Positions 1 through 9,230 of a stretch of 64,000 bases of DNA are shown piece by piece; position 1 is the stretch's first letter, and every line of letters starts with the position of its first letter. The notes beneath the pieces are model-generated. The model saw only the letters and a list, made by a program, of their open reading frames with translations, was not told the DNA's origin and did no database searches. Origin of the DNA: an uncultured Pseudomonadota bacterium (GTDB taxonomy: Bacteria > Pseudomonadota > Alphaproteobacteria > RF32 > CAG-239); NCBI GenBank assembly GCA_949298065.1, contig CASFUZ010000002.1:1-64000 (forward strand), read 5' to 3'. The position numbers were made by a program, and so were the translations under genes.

Positions 1-115
1 GGCGCACAAGCGACAGCGCCGTAAGCAGGCATTAAATTTCCGGTGCCCGAAGCGTAGTTGTTGAGCCAACGGCGAAACCTACGGAGCAAGAATGGGATGG
101 AATCCCATTGCCCGC
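1..115. repeat. Divergent palindromic element beside tRNA-Gly
   Basis: This stretch carries no convincing gene. CCGAAGCGTAG (47-57) and CTACGGAGCA (79-88) form a stem that resembles the core of the palindromic elements described elsewhere in this window, but with a longer loop of about 21 nt. At 100-115 lies GAATCCCATTGCCCGC, an exact 16-nt inverted copy of the 3' end of the tRNA-Gly gene (166-181). Membership in the family is inference from the core-like stem and from the mirrored gene end. The left edge is cut by the window. Confidence 0.45.
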
Positions 116-120
116 ATAAC

Positions 121-147
121 AAAAAAACCTTGTTAATCATAACAAGG
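121..147 (-). terminator. Rho-independent terminator of tRNA-Gly
   Basis: CCTTGTTA (128-135) and TAACAAGG (140-147) form a perfect 8-bp stem with a 4-nt loop. On the minus strand the stem is followed by seven T residues (121-127). It lies 15 bp downstream of the tRNA-Gly 3' end. Confidence 0.85.
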
Positions 148-161
148 TCTTTCTAAAGAAT

Positions 162-236
162 TGGAGCGGGCAATGGGATTCGGACCCACGACATCAACCT
201 TGGCAAGGTTGCGCTCTACCCCTGAGCTATACCCGC
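162..236 (-). tRNA. tRNA-Gly (GCC anticodon)
   Basis: Read on the minus strand this is a full cloverleaf of 75 nt including an encoded CCA end (162-164). The acceptor stem GCGGGTA pairs with TGCCCGC (one G-U pair). The anticodon arm CCTTGCCAAGG carries GCC and so reads glycine GGC/GGU codons, and the T arm has GTGGGTCCGAATCCCAT. It stands as a single transcription unit with its own promoter and terminator. A 16-nt inverted copy of its 3' end lies at 100-115. Confidence 0.97.
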
Positions 237-255
237 GTCATTCAGAACGAGTAAT

Positions 256-283
256 TAAATATCATATCTTAAAAAAAATGCAA
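256..283 (-). promoter_or_regulatory. Candidate promoter of tRNA-Gly
   Basis: On the minus strand TTGCAT (278-283) is followed after 16 bp by TATTTA (256-261), about 20 bp upstream of the tRNA 5' end. Spacing and position fit a sigma-70 promoter. The -10 match is only moderate. Confidence 0.4.
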
Positions 284-318
284 GCCCTAATTTCAATTTT
301 TTTTTATTTTTTTGCAAT

Positions 319-762
319 CTACATACTTTGTCCCAAAATCAAACCGTATTTCTGAGCCTGAAACGCCAAAAAAGCCAATCCGACCAAGCGCCAGAGCCAA
401 ATTGCAGCCTTATTCCCTTTTAAGGGCATACCGTTTGCGCTATGGCTTACAAACAAGAACTCGGCCAAAGCCCAAAATGCCACAAACAACAAAGGCAGAT
501 AAAACATATAAAAAGAGATTAGAGACAAAAAAAGCTGAATAAAACCGCGTTTATAATGCCCGATATAAAAATTATGTAACCCGAGCGTTCCGGTAAAATA
601 AGCTAACGCCATATAAATGAAAGCATTTTTACTCCGAACAGCCTCTTTTCTGTCTCGCAGAATCTTTCGCGCCGCCAGATTCTTATATTGCTCAAACTGC
701 TCTTCGTTTAAGACTCCGCGCGCTTTCAAGGTTTTTAGTTCATCCAGATTCTCAAAATCCAT
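319..762 (-). CDS. TM2 domain membrane protein
   Basis: A 147-residue protein. Residues about 1-45 are a charged helical segment (MDFENLDELKTLKARGVLNE) resembling SHOCT-type short domains. The rest is a TM2 domain: two hydrophobic helices around the signature TGTLGLHNFYIGHYKRG, followed by a further hydrophobic segment. TM2 proteins are small inner-membrane proteins and most have no defined biochemical function. The gene stands alone between groEL and the tRNA, with the groEL terminator just upstream. Family assignment is firm. Function is unknown. Confidence 0.85.
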   Translation of the reverse strand: MDFENLDELKTLKARGVLNEEQFEQYKNLAARKILRDRKEAVRSKNAFIYMALAYFTGTLGLHNFYIGHYKRGFIQLFLSLISFYMFYLPLLFVAFWALAEFLFVSHSANGMPLKGNKAAIWLWRLVGLAFLAFQAQKYGLILGQSM

Positions 763-813
763 TTTCTCACCTCTCTTTGAAAGATTTTATAAAGATAGAA
801 AATAATATTCCAC

Positions 814-844
814 AAAAAAAGAGCCTCCGAAGAGACTCTTTTTT
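814..844 (-). terminator. Terminator after groEL
   Basis: AAAAAGAG (816-823) pairs with CTCTTTTT (836-843) around a 12-nt loop, with an A/T tract on each side. It lies about 20 bp past the groEL stop and closes the groES-groEL operon. It could act in both directions. Confidence 0.8.
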
Positions 845-863
845 ATCATAAGCTTTTATATGG

Positions 864-2507
<1,644 letters not shown>

Positions 2508-2528
2508 TTATATCCTCTTCTTAAACAA

Positions 2529-2819
2529 TTATTCTTCAACAACAGCCAGAATATCTGACTCTTTCATAATCACGCGGTCTTCACCGTTGAGCTTAACCTC
2601 AGTGCCGCCCCATTTGGCAAACAAAACTTTATCGCCAACCTTAACACACATCGGAATAATTTTTCCGTCTTCGGTGCGTGCGCCGTCGCCAACGGCCTCA
2701 ACAATACCTTCGCTCGGTTTTTCTTTTGCCGTATCCGGAATAATGATACCGCCAGCGGTTTTTGTCAGTTCATCCAGTCTTTTGACCACAACCCTATCGT
2801 GTAAAGGTTTGATTTTCAT
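2529..2819 (-). CDS. groES: Co-chaperonin GroES
   Basis: The 10 kDa co-chaperonin that caps GroEL, 96 residues from the chosen start. The start [14 protein letters not shown] fits the family and has AAGGAG ten bases upstream. An in-frame ATG further upstream (2852) lies before that ribosome site and is less likely. The mobile loop [18 protein letters not shown] is present. Upstream on the minus strand there is a TTGACA box at 2889-2894 but no CIRCE inverted repeat, so HrcA control is not supported by sequence. Confidence 0.97.
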   Translation of the reverse strand: MKIKPLHDRVVVKRLDELTKTAGGIIIPDTAKEKPSEGIVEAVGDGARTEDGKIIPMCVKVGDKVLFAKWGGTEVKLNGEDRVIMKESDILAVVEE

Positions 2820-2934
2820 AGTTTTTATGCTCCTTAAGATAGTTATTTTCAAATTTCTATTATGTTAGTTAGTGTTTGGCGCGCCCATTGTCAAGCATTG
2901 ATAAAAAAATTTTGGCTGAATCTGCATTTTGTTT

Positions 2935-2965
2935 TTGACAAAAAAAGCCAAATATTTTATATAAT
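2935..2965 (+). promoter_or_regulatory. Strong sigma-70-like promoter
   Basis: A perfect TTGACA (2935-2940) is followed by TATATA after 17 bp (2958-2963) or TATAAT after 19 bp (2960-2965). It sits about 50 bp upstream of the unknown gene at 3015 and most likely drives the two-gene unit 3015-3928. Confidence 0.7.
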
Positions 2966-3014
2966 AGAGCAATTTTAAGATATTAAGACTATTATTCATT
3001 TAAAACATACAATT

Positions 3015-3380
3015 ATGAAAACACAGGATTTACAAAACCGATTGCTGAAAGTCATCGGCCCTATTGATTCTGAACAACCGCCTTTAGTGCAGTTAGACAA
3101 AATCAAAAAGGAAGAAACCGATGAAATTCTTAAACACTATTTTTCAGTCCTTTATAAGGAAGCTGAAATAATGTGTCCAGATATTGATAAACTTAATGAG
3201 TTAGCCGAAGCCGAACATGACGTGCTCTGCCGACTTATCCAAATTTATCTTAACGACGAAACAAAGCCTTTTTTCAAAAGGTATTTAATTGTCGTATATT
3301 TGTTTCCAGAATACGTGATGGATATGAAGCTGTTGCTGAGTATCCTGAATTATTACAATATATTTAATAAAAAATTATAA
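3015..3380 (+). CDS. Hypothetical protein, first of a pair
   Basis: A 121-residue protein I do not recognise. It is predicted mainly helical and acidic in the first two thirds, and its C-terminal third is more hydrophobic (FKRYLIVVYLFPEYVMDMKLLL). There is no signal peptide and no clear catalytic motif. It has no Shine-Dalgarno sequence: the leader reads TTAAAACATACAATT directly before ATG. It lies 5 bp upstream of the next gene, so the two are probably co-transcribed from the promoter at 2935. Confidence 0.65.
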   Translation: MKTQDLQNRLLKVIGPIDSEQPPLVQLDKIKKEETDEILKHYFSVLYKEAEIMCPDIDKLNELAEAEHDVLCRLIQIYLNDETKPFFKRYLIVVYLFPEYVMDMKLLLSILNYYNIFNKKL

Positions 3381-3385
3381 GCTTT

Positions 3386-3928
3386 ATGGAAAAAAGGATT
3401 AATCTCCGCAAACGGGTATTTGAAAATCTCGGCAACTTACATTACACAGCCGAAGTAGAGAAAATTTTTTTTGAGGAACAAGAAAAACACCAACGCACTT
3501 ACAAAAAGTTTTGGACAAGGCTCAACAAAGACAACGCCTTGATTAAGGACTTGCTGTTCAAGTGCCATTTGCACTCAAAGCTGGCATCGGGAACTTACAA
3601 AAGCCTCATTTACGCTTTTGCGAAATCCACAAACAAGGTAACCGAAGTCAAAGAGCTTAAGGAATATTCCAGCGCTTTGATGGGCAAATATGAATGGGGC
3701 TATGACTGCTTTGACAATATTATCAAGCAGAAAGAGCAAGCGCTCATCAACCACATTCTGGACGACATTATTCTGCCGGACATCCAGAACAACAAGCGCG
3801 TACAGGTCTTCATGCGGCGAAGTATGACTTTGCTCATTCTCGCCTCCAAAATGAAGTATGACCCCAAAACCGAAATGGCCATAGACATGCTGATTGATGA
3901 ATATCAAGAAGGCCGAGCAGTAATGTAG
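3386..3928 (+). CDS. Hypothetical protein, second of a pair
   Basis: A 180-residue basic protein of unknown family, probably all-helical and cytosolic. It contains no membrane segment. The start follows the previous stop by 5 bp, and the leader ATAAGCTTT shows no Shine-Dalgarno sequence, so translation may be coupled to the gene upstream. A strong terminator follows at 3946. I found no motif that names a function. The conserved-looking part is the central helical region around residues 60-150. Confidence 0.65.
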   Translation: MEKRINLRKRVFENLGNLHYTAEVEKIFFEEQEKHQRTYKKFWTRLNKDNALIKDLLFKCHLHSKLASGTYKSLIYAFAKSTNKVTEVKELKEYSSALMGKYEWGYDCFDNIIKQKEQALINHILDDIILPDIQNNKRVQVFMRRSMTLLILASKMKYDPKTEMAIDMLIDEYQEGRAVM

Positions 3929-3945
3929 GAATCAACAAAAAGAAA

Positions 3946-3983
3946 AACACCTCCCCGCTTTTAAGCCGGAGGTGTTTTTTTAT
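3946..3983 (+). terminator. Terminator after the 3015-3928 gene pair
   Basis: AACACCTCC (3946-3954) pairs with GGAGGTGTT (3968-3976) and is followed by a T-rich tract. It is a strong intrinsic terminator 18 bp after the stop. Confidence 0.9.
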
Positions 3984-3990
3984 TTTCACC

Positions 3991-4119
3991 CCGCAGTTTC
4001 TGTATTAGTTACCCATTATACGGGTTTTTGAAAAAGTTTGGAGAGTGAGGCATATAGTAAGAAATAAAGGCAAAAGTACCGCAGCGTTTCTGTACTAGAT
4101 GACCACTATACAAACTTTT
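3991..4119. repeat. Palindromic element, degenerate tandem copy at channel gene end
   Basis: Two tandem units with a period of 88 bp begin CCGCAG at 3991 and at 4079. In both, the second half of the core is missing and the core runs straight into TTTCTGTAYTAG, consistent with loss of about 36 bp from a 124-bp unit. The left arm (4032-4078) and right arm (4087-4119) are imperfect inverted copies. The outer ends AAAAGTTTG (4032-4040) and CAAACTTTT (4111-4119) are exactly complementary and run into the stop codon of the ion-channel gene. Confidence 0.75.
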
Positions 4120-4834
4120 AAAGGCGGGATTTAAGATTAAACGCCCTCTTCACCACCTCAGCAACAACACTCATCAGGAATGAAACCGCGATGAGGAAAA
4201 AGATGAAGACATAGGAGACAAAGAAGACCCATGCGTGTGGGAATATTGCCATAACAGGGCGCGCAATATTTGATGCCCAACCATCAAGCATAACCACTTG
4301 CAACAATGCAAACAGAGCTGAGCCAAGATCTGCAAATTCAATAAAGACCTCACCGAACAAGCAAACTGAGATAATAGCAAAGACATACATAAAGACGAAG
4401 GAAACCAAGAGCATCGCCACAAAATTCGGCAACAACGCAATAAAGGTATTAATCATCTGTTTGAGGCGCGTAAATTTATTGACATACTTCAGCAGTCTGA
4501 ACAGACGGAAGGTCCGCAAAACAATAAAATAGCTCGCCGACGGAACGGAAGAAACCGCAACGACCACGAAGTCAAAAACATTCCAGCCGGATTTGAAAAA
4601 CTTTTTGCCGAAAGCAAAAATTTTCATCAACATCTCAATAATGAAGATAGCCATAAACAAGCGGTCAAGAATAAACAAACCACCTTCAAAGAAGAGATTA
4701 ATATATTCTGAGGTCATCAACCCCAGAATAATGGCATCCATACAAATCAAAGACATAATCAGGAGGTCAAAATTTTTGCCCTCAACCAGTTTTTTAACCT
4801 TACGTCTATCAGTTTCAACGGCACTAATCTTCAT
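4118..4834 (-). CDS. Voltage-gated cation channel, NaChBac-like
   Basis: A 238-residue single-domain channel subunit with six membrane segments. It would assemble as a tetramer in the inner membrane. The S4 voltage sensor is visible as regularly spaced basic residues R107, R110, R113 and K116 (RTFRLFRLLKYV). The pore loop reads VVMLDGWAS at residues 180-188, where bacterial sodium channels usually have TLESWS. Asp184 therefore replaces the usual selectivity Glu, which suggests altered, perhaps calcium-favouring, selectivity (inference). It is slightly shorter than NaChBac (about 274 aa), with a short cytosolic tail. Its 3' end abuts a palindromic repeat. Confidence 0.88.
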   Translation of the reverse strand: MKISAVETDRRKVKKLVEGKNFDLLIMSLICMDAIILGLMTSEYINLFFEGGLFILDRLFMAIFIIEMLMKIFAFGKKFFKSGWNVFDFVVVAVSSVPSASYFIVLRTFRLFRLLKYVNKFTRLKQMINTFIALLPNFVAMLLVSFVFMYVFAIISVCLFGEVFIEFADLGSALFALLQVVMLDGWASNIARPVMAIFPHAWVFFVSYVFIFFLIAVSFLMSVVAEVVKRAFNLKSRL

Positions 4835-4874
4835 GGTTCAACATCCTTAAAAATTCGGTTGATGATATTTTAGC

Positions 4875-5558
4875 CTAGAAAAAGTAAAAAGCAATCATTA
4901 TTGCTGCAATCGTAATCGCCGGCCCAAAAGCCCCGACCCTCATTTTACGCAACATAGCATAAGAGCCAAACAAAGCACAGGCAAGGATAATCGTATAAAT
5001 AACTAATTCAGCCCCAAGCCAAGCTCCCAAAGCGGCTAAGAGTTTGATATCACCGCCGCCGAAAGCATCTTTATTTTTCCAAACCAAGAAAGCACTGGCC
5101 AAAACCGGCAAGACATAGCCGACCACAGCGCCGATAACACTTTCAACCGGAATAACCCATTGGCTGACAAAAACCGAATAAGCAAAACCGGCAATCAGCA
5201 ACGGAACAGTTAAGATGTCTGGAAGCAGAAACATACGGTTATCAATTTCGGTCAAAAGCAAAAGCGTCCAGATTAAGCTCAAATACCAAACAATATAAAT
5301 ATCACTAAATCTTTCCGCCGCCAAATAGCTGATAGCGGCCGCCACGATTCCCCAACCGATACTACGCATCCGATATTTATTCATCAACTTGCCATAAACA
5401 GGGTTAGTAGCACGTTTGGCAAAAGGCACCACCTTCACCGGACGCAATATCCGATAGATGGCATAAGCAGGTGTTGCGGGCATAAATTTGGCAAAACGGC
5501 GTGCCAAATAGGGAATTAAGAGTCCGAAGACAAAACCGTAAAAAGCATAAATCATCAT
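4875..5558 (-). CDS. A24-family prepilin peptidase
   Basis: A polytopic inner-membrane aspartic protease of the type IV prepilin peptidase (PilD/CpaA) family, about 227 residues. The two catalytic Asp residues are visible in TEIDNRMFLLPD (about residue 106) and GGGDIKLLAALGAWLG (about residue 170). The N-terminal part lacks the Cys-rich methyltransferase insertion of classic PilD. I chose the ATG at 5558, which has AGAAAGA just upstream, over an ATG 14 codons earlier. No pilin or secretion genes are adjacent, so its substrates lie elsewhere. Confidence 0.88.
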   Translation of the reverse strand: MMIYAFYGFVFGLLIPYLARRFAKFMPATPAYAIYRILRPVKVVPFAKRATNPVYGKLMNKYRMRSIGWGIVAAAISYLAAERFSDIYIVWYLSLIWTLLLLTEIDNRMFLLPDILTVPLLIAGFAYSVFVSQWVIPVESVIGAVVGYVLPVLASAFLVWKNKDAFGGGDIKLLAALGAWLGAELVIYTIILACALFGSYAMLRKMRVGAFGPAITIAAIMIAFYFF

Positions 5559-5624
5559 AAATCTTTCTAAAAAAGTTATAATGCAAAGTTGTAAAACCAA
5601 AACCTTAAAATCAATTTAATAAGG

Positions 5625-5663
5625 CAAAAAAAATAAGCCCCTCTTTTAGAGGAGCTTACCTTT
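5625..5663 (-). terminator. Terminator after htpG
   Basis: AAGC-CCTC pairs with GAGG-GCTT around a TTTTA loop (5635-5657), with an A tract (minus-strand T tract) at 5626-5633. It lies just past the htpG stop. Confidence 0.8.
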
Positions 5664-5667
5664 TTTG

Positions 5668-7506
5668 CTAAAAAGCTTTAAGGATATATTCGCTGACCTT
5701 TTCGCCATAGTAAGAAGAGTCGGTGATAGCCTCCCCTTCGGCAATTTTGGCTTGGTCCAACAAAATCCGCGCCACTTCCTGAACCTTTGGTTTCAAAGCC
5801 TCATCACCCATCGCCTCCGCAAGTTTAATAATCAGCGGATGATAAGGGTTAAGTTCAAGGATTCGCGTGCTGGCAAAAGCCGTTTGTTGCTGATGATTCC
5901 GCATCAAACGCTCCAAATGGATACTCATTTGTCCGTTTTCAACCGTCAGACTAACCGGCGATCTGGTCAGTTTTTCGGTGGTTGTAACTTTGCCGACTTC
6001 TTTTTTGAACATATCGCTCATCAAATCCGTCAGTTTTTTGAGGTCGCCTTCTTCGGCTTTTTTACCTTCGCGTTTGAAAGACAAATCAACATCAGCTTGC
6101 GAAATATGCTTAATTGCAAAATTCTTATAGCTTCCGAGCGTCTGCGTCCAAAACTCATCAATCGGGTCGGTTAAGAGCAAAACTTCCAAACCTTTTTCCT
6201 TAAAGGCCTCCAACTGCGGATTATTAACCAAGGTCTGAACATCGTCGCCGGTAATATAATAAATGGTTTTCTGCTCGCTCTGCGCACGGCTGATATATTC
6301 ATCCAAAGATGTGAGTTTTTCGGTATCATTGGTTGAAACAAAGCGTGATAATTCGGCAATCTCTTCGCGGTTGGCAAAATCTTCATAAATACCTTCCTTG
6401 AAAGCGATACCGAACGCATCCCAAAACTTTTTATAATCCTCATAATCTTGACTGCGTTTTTTAAGCTCTTTGAGGATTCTGGAAACCGTGCCTTGTCTGA
6501 TTTTGGCAATCAAAGGAGATTGTTGCAACATCTCGCGAGAGATATTCAGCGGCAAGTCTGAGGAATCAATAATACCACGAACAAAGCGCAAATAAGCAGG
6601 CAAAAGCTCCTCAACTTTTTCGGAGATAAACACGCGGTTGACATAAAGCTTCAAGCCCTGCTTGCGGTCTGGCTGAAACAAATCATACGGCGCGGAAGAC
6701 GGGATATAAAGCAAACCGGTATATTCAATACTGCCTTCTGCCTTAAAATGCAGAGTCATCCACGGGTCATCAAAATTTTTAGAAACATGATGATAAAATT
6801 CTTTATACTGCTCGGGCGTAATCTCGGCTTTATTACGCGTCCACAAAGCCGAAGCCGAGTTCACGGTTTCTTCACCGGCTTTGCCCAAACATAAGACAAT
6901 CGGATAATTAATGTGGTCGGAATATGTTCTGATAATCTGGCGCAAATAGATACTGTCGGTATAGTTCTTTTCGTCTTGTTTCAAAAAGAGTTTGATTTCC
7001 GTACCATTGGTTTTCTTTTCGGCTTCTTTAATTTCAAAACCGTCCACCCCGTTTGAAACCCAAGACCAAGCTTTGTCTTCTCCGGCGCGTTTGGTTAAGA
7101 TTTCAACCTTTTCCGCCACCATAAAGGCTGAATAAAAGCCCACGCCGAATTGTCCGATTAAGTCAACGGCAGAACCATTTTCAGAAGCATTTTTCACAAA
7201 ATCAGCCGTACCGGATTTGGCAATCGTTCCCAGATGATTAATCAGGTCTTCCTTATTCATACCGATACCGTTATCTGCCACGGTTAAGGTATTTTTCTCA
7301 GCATCCGGCGTAATCCAAATTTTCATCTCGCCCGATTCTTTTGCCATATCCGGATGCGTTAAAGCCATATACTTGAGCTTATCACAAGCATCGCTGGCAT
7401 TAGAGATTAACTCACGCAAAAAAATCTGCTTTTCCGAATAAAGTGAGTTCACCACAATATCAAGCATTTTGCTGACATCAGCCTGAAAATTCATTTTATC
7501 GCTCAT
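5668..7506 (-). CDS. htpG: Chaperone protein HtpG (Hsp90)
   Basis: The bacterial Hsp90 homologue, 612 residues, close to the family length. It is an ATP-dependent cytosolic dimeric chaperone. The N-terminal GHKL ATPase is clear: IFLRELISNASDACDKL near residue 29, DNGIGMNKEDLINHLG near residue 79, and GQFGVGFYSAFMVA near residue 118. The middle and C-terminal domains follow with no interruption. The gene is monocistronic, with a terminator at 5625 and a divergent ferredoxin gene upstream. Confidence 0.97.
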   Translation of the reverse strand: MSDKMNFQADVSKMLDIVVNSLYSEKQIFLRELISNASDACDKLKYMALTHPDMAKESGEMKIWITPDAEKNTLTVADNGIGMNKEDLINHLGTIAKSGTADFVKNASENGSAVDLIGQFGVGFYSAFMVAEKVEILTKRAGEDKAWSWVSNGVDGFEIKEAEKKTNGTEIKLFLKQDEKNYTDSIYLRQIIRTYSDHINYPIVLCLGKAGEETVNSASALWTRNKAEITPEQYKEFYHHVSKNFDDPWMTLHFKAEGSIEYTGLLYIPSSAPYDLFQPDRKQGLKLYVNRVFISEKVEELLPAYLRFVRGIIDSSDLPLNISREMLQQSPLIAKIRQGTVSRILKELKKRSQDYEDYKKFWDAFGIAFKEGIYEDFANREEIAELSRFVSTNDTEKLTSLDEYISRAQSEQKTIYYITGDDVQTLVNNPQLEAFKEKGLEVLLLTDPIDEFWTQTLGSYKNFAIKHISQADVDLSFKREGKKAEEGDLKKLTDLMSDMFKKEVGKVTTTEKLTRSPVSLTVENGQMSIHLERLMRNHQQQTAFASTRILELNPYHPLIIKLAEAMGDEALKPKVQEVARILLDQAKIAEGEAITDSSYYGEKVSEYILKAF

Positions 7507-7673
7507 TTTCTAAACCTCTCCCAAACATTCATTTAACCTTATATATGGGAAGTCAGGCTCAATTTCGCAACCTCAAGTCCGCAAAAAAATCCTCCTTTGT
7601 GTTTTTTGCTTGCATTTCAGGATAAAATTGCTACATTTAGACCGATGTTTAAAAATTAACGAGGAGTTATAAT

Positions 7674-7913
7674 ATGGTTTCTGTAGTTAGTGATGCTTGC
7701 GTTAAATGCAAATCTTGCGTAGACGTATGCCCGGTAGATGCTTTCCACGAAGGCGAAACACAATTGGTTATTGATCCTGATACATGCATCAGCTGCGGCG
7801 TATGCATTTCTGAATGCCCGCAAGAAGCAATTTCACCTGATGATGAAGCTGATGAAAAATGGGTTAAGTTCAACGCTGAAAACGCAGCTAACTGGCCGAA
7901 CGCTAACGAATAA
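7674..7913 (+). CDS. FdxA-like ferredoxin with two 4Fe-4S motifs
   Basis: A 79-residue electron carrier. Two canonical cluster motifs are visible: [12 protein letters not shown] (C9, C12, C15, C19) and [12 protein letters not shown] (C38, C41, C44, C48). The tail ending NWPNANE matches the FdxA family. Typical FdxA proteins have a longer spacing in the first motif and bind a 3Fe-4S plus a 4Fe-4S cluster. Here both spacings are C-x2-C-x2-C-x3-CP, so two 4Fe-4S clusters are more likely (inference). A GAGGAG ribosome site is at 7662, and a terminator follows. Confidence 0.93.
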   Translation: MVSVVSDACVKCKSCVDVCPVDAFHEGETQLVIDPDTCISCGVCISECPQEAISPDDEADEKWVKFNAENAANWPNANE

Positions 7914-7937
7914 TCTGTTTTATCGGAAAATTTGTTA

Positions 7938-7969
7938 AAAAAAGGCCTTTTTATAAAGGTCTTTTTTTA
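7938..7969 (+). terminator. Terminator after ferredoxin
   Basis: AAAGGCCTT pairs with AAGGTCTTT (one G-U pair) around a short loop, followed by a T tract. It ends the single-gene ferredoxin transcript. Confidence 0.8.
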
Positions 7970-7996
7970 TCTCCGCAAATAAAATAAGGAACAAAA

Positions 7997-9013
7997 ATGG
8001 TTAACAAAGATATCCTTTATGATGTTGTCGGCATAGGCAATGCGATTGTTGATGTTTTGGCCAAAGTCGGCGATGGTTTTTTAACGGAACGCAACCTTCC
8101 CAAAGGTGGAATGACTTTGGTTGAAGCGGCCAATGCCGGCAAGATTTACGCCGACCTCATCCCCGAGCGTGAAGTTTCCGGCGGTTCTGCGGCAAACACC
8201 GTATCCGGTTTGGCATCCTTAGGGTCAGATTGCGCCTTCATCGGCAAAGTCCACGATGATGAGTTAGGACAAGAATTTCAGCGTAACATCGGTGCCGCCG
8301 GCATAGACTTCTTCACTGCCCCTTTAACCAAAGGCCCTTCAACCGGCCGTAGTATTGTTTTGGTAACCCCCGATGCCGAGCGCTCCATGTTCACCTATCT
8401 GGGCGCATCCAAACGCCTAACAGCAGATGACATTGACGAAGAAACCATCCGCGCTGCCAAAATCACCTATATGGAAGGCTATTTGTGGGACGAAGGCACA
8501 GCCAAGGAAGCCGTAATCAAGGCTTGCGAACTGGCGCACAAATATGACCGCAAAGTGGCTTTCAGCTTATCCGACAAATCCTGCATTTTGCGCAACCGCG
8601 AAGAAATTGTTAACCTGATTAAAGAGCATGTAGATATCCTATTTGGCAATGAGGACGAGCTCAAAGCCTTATTTGCGGAAGAAGATTTTTACAAAGCTCT
8701 TGATTTGGTAAAGCCTTTGGTAGAAATTGCCGCCATCACGCGCAATGCCAAGGGTTCTGTGGTTGTAAACGGTCGGGTTAAAATCTTTGTTGAAGCCGAA
8801 AAAGTTGATGATGTTGTAGACACCACCGGAGCCGGAGATTTATATGCCGCCGGATTCTTATACGGCATCACCCAAGAGCGTAGCTTAGGCACTTGCGCCA
8901 TGATTGGCGGTATCTGCGCCGCAGAGATTATCAGCCACTATGGAGCCAGACCGGAAGTCTCGCTCCGAGGTTTCGTCCGCAACCGTTTGCGCCAATACGG
9001 CAAAAGAGCCTAA
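7997..9013 (+). CDS. PfkB-family sugar/nucleoside kinase
   Basis: A 338-residue ribokinase-fold kinase, probably of the adenosine-kinase-like branch common in alphaproteobacteria. The N-terminal GIGNAIVDVLA and the substrate-binding SGGSAANTVSGLASLG motif (near residue 61) are present, and the C-terminal anion-hole and catalytic-base motif DTTGAGDLYAAGFLYG is near residue 275. It would phosphorylate a sugar or nucleoside with ATP in the cytosol, but the substrate cannot be fixed from sequence alone. AAGGA lies upstream of the ATG. It is monocistronic with its own terminator. Confidence 0.9.
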   Translation: MVNKDILYDVVGIGNAIVDVLAKVGDGFLTERNLPKGGMTLVEAANAGKIYADLIPEREVSGGSAANTVSGLASLGSDCAFIGKVHDDELGQEFQRNIGAAGIDFFTAPLTKGPSTGRSIVLVTPDAERSMFTYLGASKRLTADDIDEETIRAAKITYMEGYLWDEGTAKEAVIKACELAHKYDRKVAFSLSDKSCILRNREEIVNLIKEHVDILFGNEDELKALFAEEDFYKALDLVKPLVEIAAITRNAKGSVVVNGRVKIFVEAEKVDDVVDTTGAGDLYAAGFLYGITQERSLGTCAMIGGICAAEIISHYGARPEVSLRGFVRNRLRQYGKRA

Positions 9014-9018
9014 ATCCT

Positions 9019-9050
9019 AAAGCCCTCCCGATAGAGAGGGCTTTATTCTT
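9019..9050 (+). terminator. Terminator after PfkB kinase
   Basis: AAAGCCCTC (9019-9027) pairs perfectly with GAGGGCTTT (9036-9044), followed by a T-rich run. Confidence 0.9.
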
Positions 9051-9080
9051 AAGGCCATAGAATTTTTTCACACTAAAATC

Positions 9081-9108
9081 TTGAAATTTAATTTTAAAGC
9101 GGTATTGT
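9081..9108 (+). promoter_or_regulatory. Candidate promoter of typA
   Basis: TTGAAA (9081-9086), a 16-bp spacer, and TATTGT (9103-9108). If used, it gives typA a 5' leader of about 115 nt, which contains the two-level hairpin at 9138-9193. Confidence 0.5.
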
Positions 9109-9137
9109 AGGGCGAATTTTACAAATAACACCATTTA

Positions 9138-9193
9138 TATACACATCTTTTTAAGAGCTCATCTCAGCAAATGAGCTAAGCATAATGTGTATA
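9138..9193 (+). promoter_or_regulatory. Two-level hairpin in the typA leader
   Basis: TATACACAT (9138-9146) is exactly complementary to ATGTGTATA (9185-9193). Inside it AGCTCAT (9156-9162) is exactly complementary to ATGAGCT (9171-9177). The structure ends about 37 nt before the typA start and is not followed by a T tract, so it is not a terminator. A leader regulatory element is inference. Confidence 0.55.
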
Positions 9194-9230
9194 ACAAGCC
9201 TTTAAGCAGGCATAGTTTTAGGAAAAAAAT

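Noticed and set aside
100-181. tRNA-Gly repeat as a phage or island attachment site
   Set aside because: The copy is inverted, not direct, only 50 bp away, and no integrase or mobile gene is in the window.
2853-3010. CIRCE operator or heat-shock promoter upstream of groES
   Set aside because: No inverted repeat of the CIRCE type and no convincing sigma-32 -10 box. Only a TTGACA box is seen.
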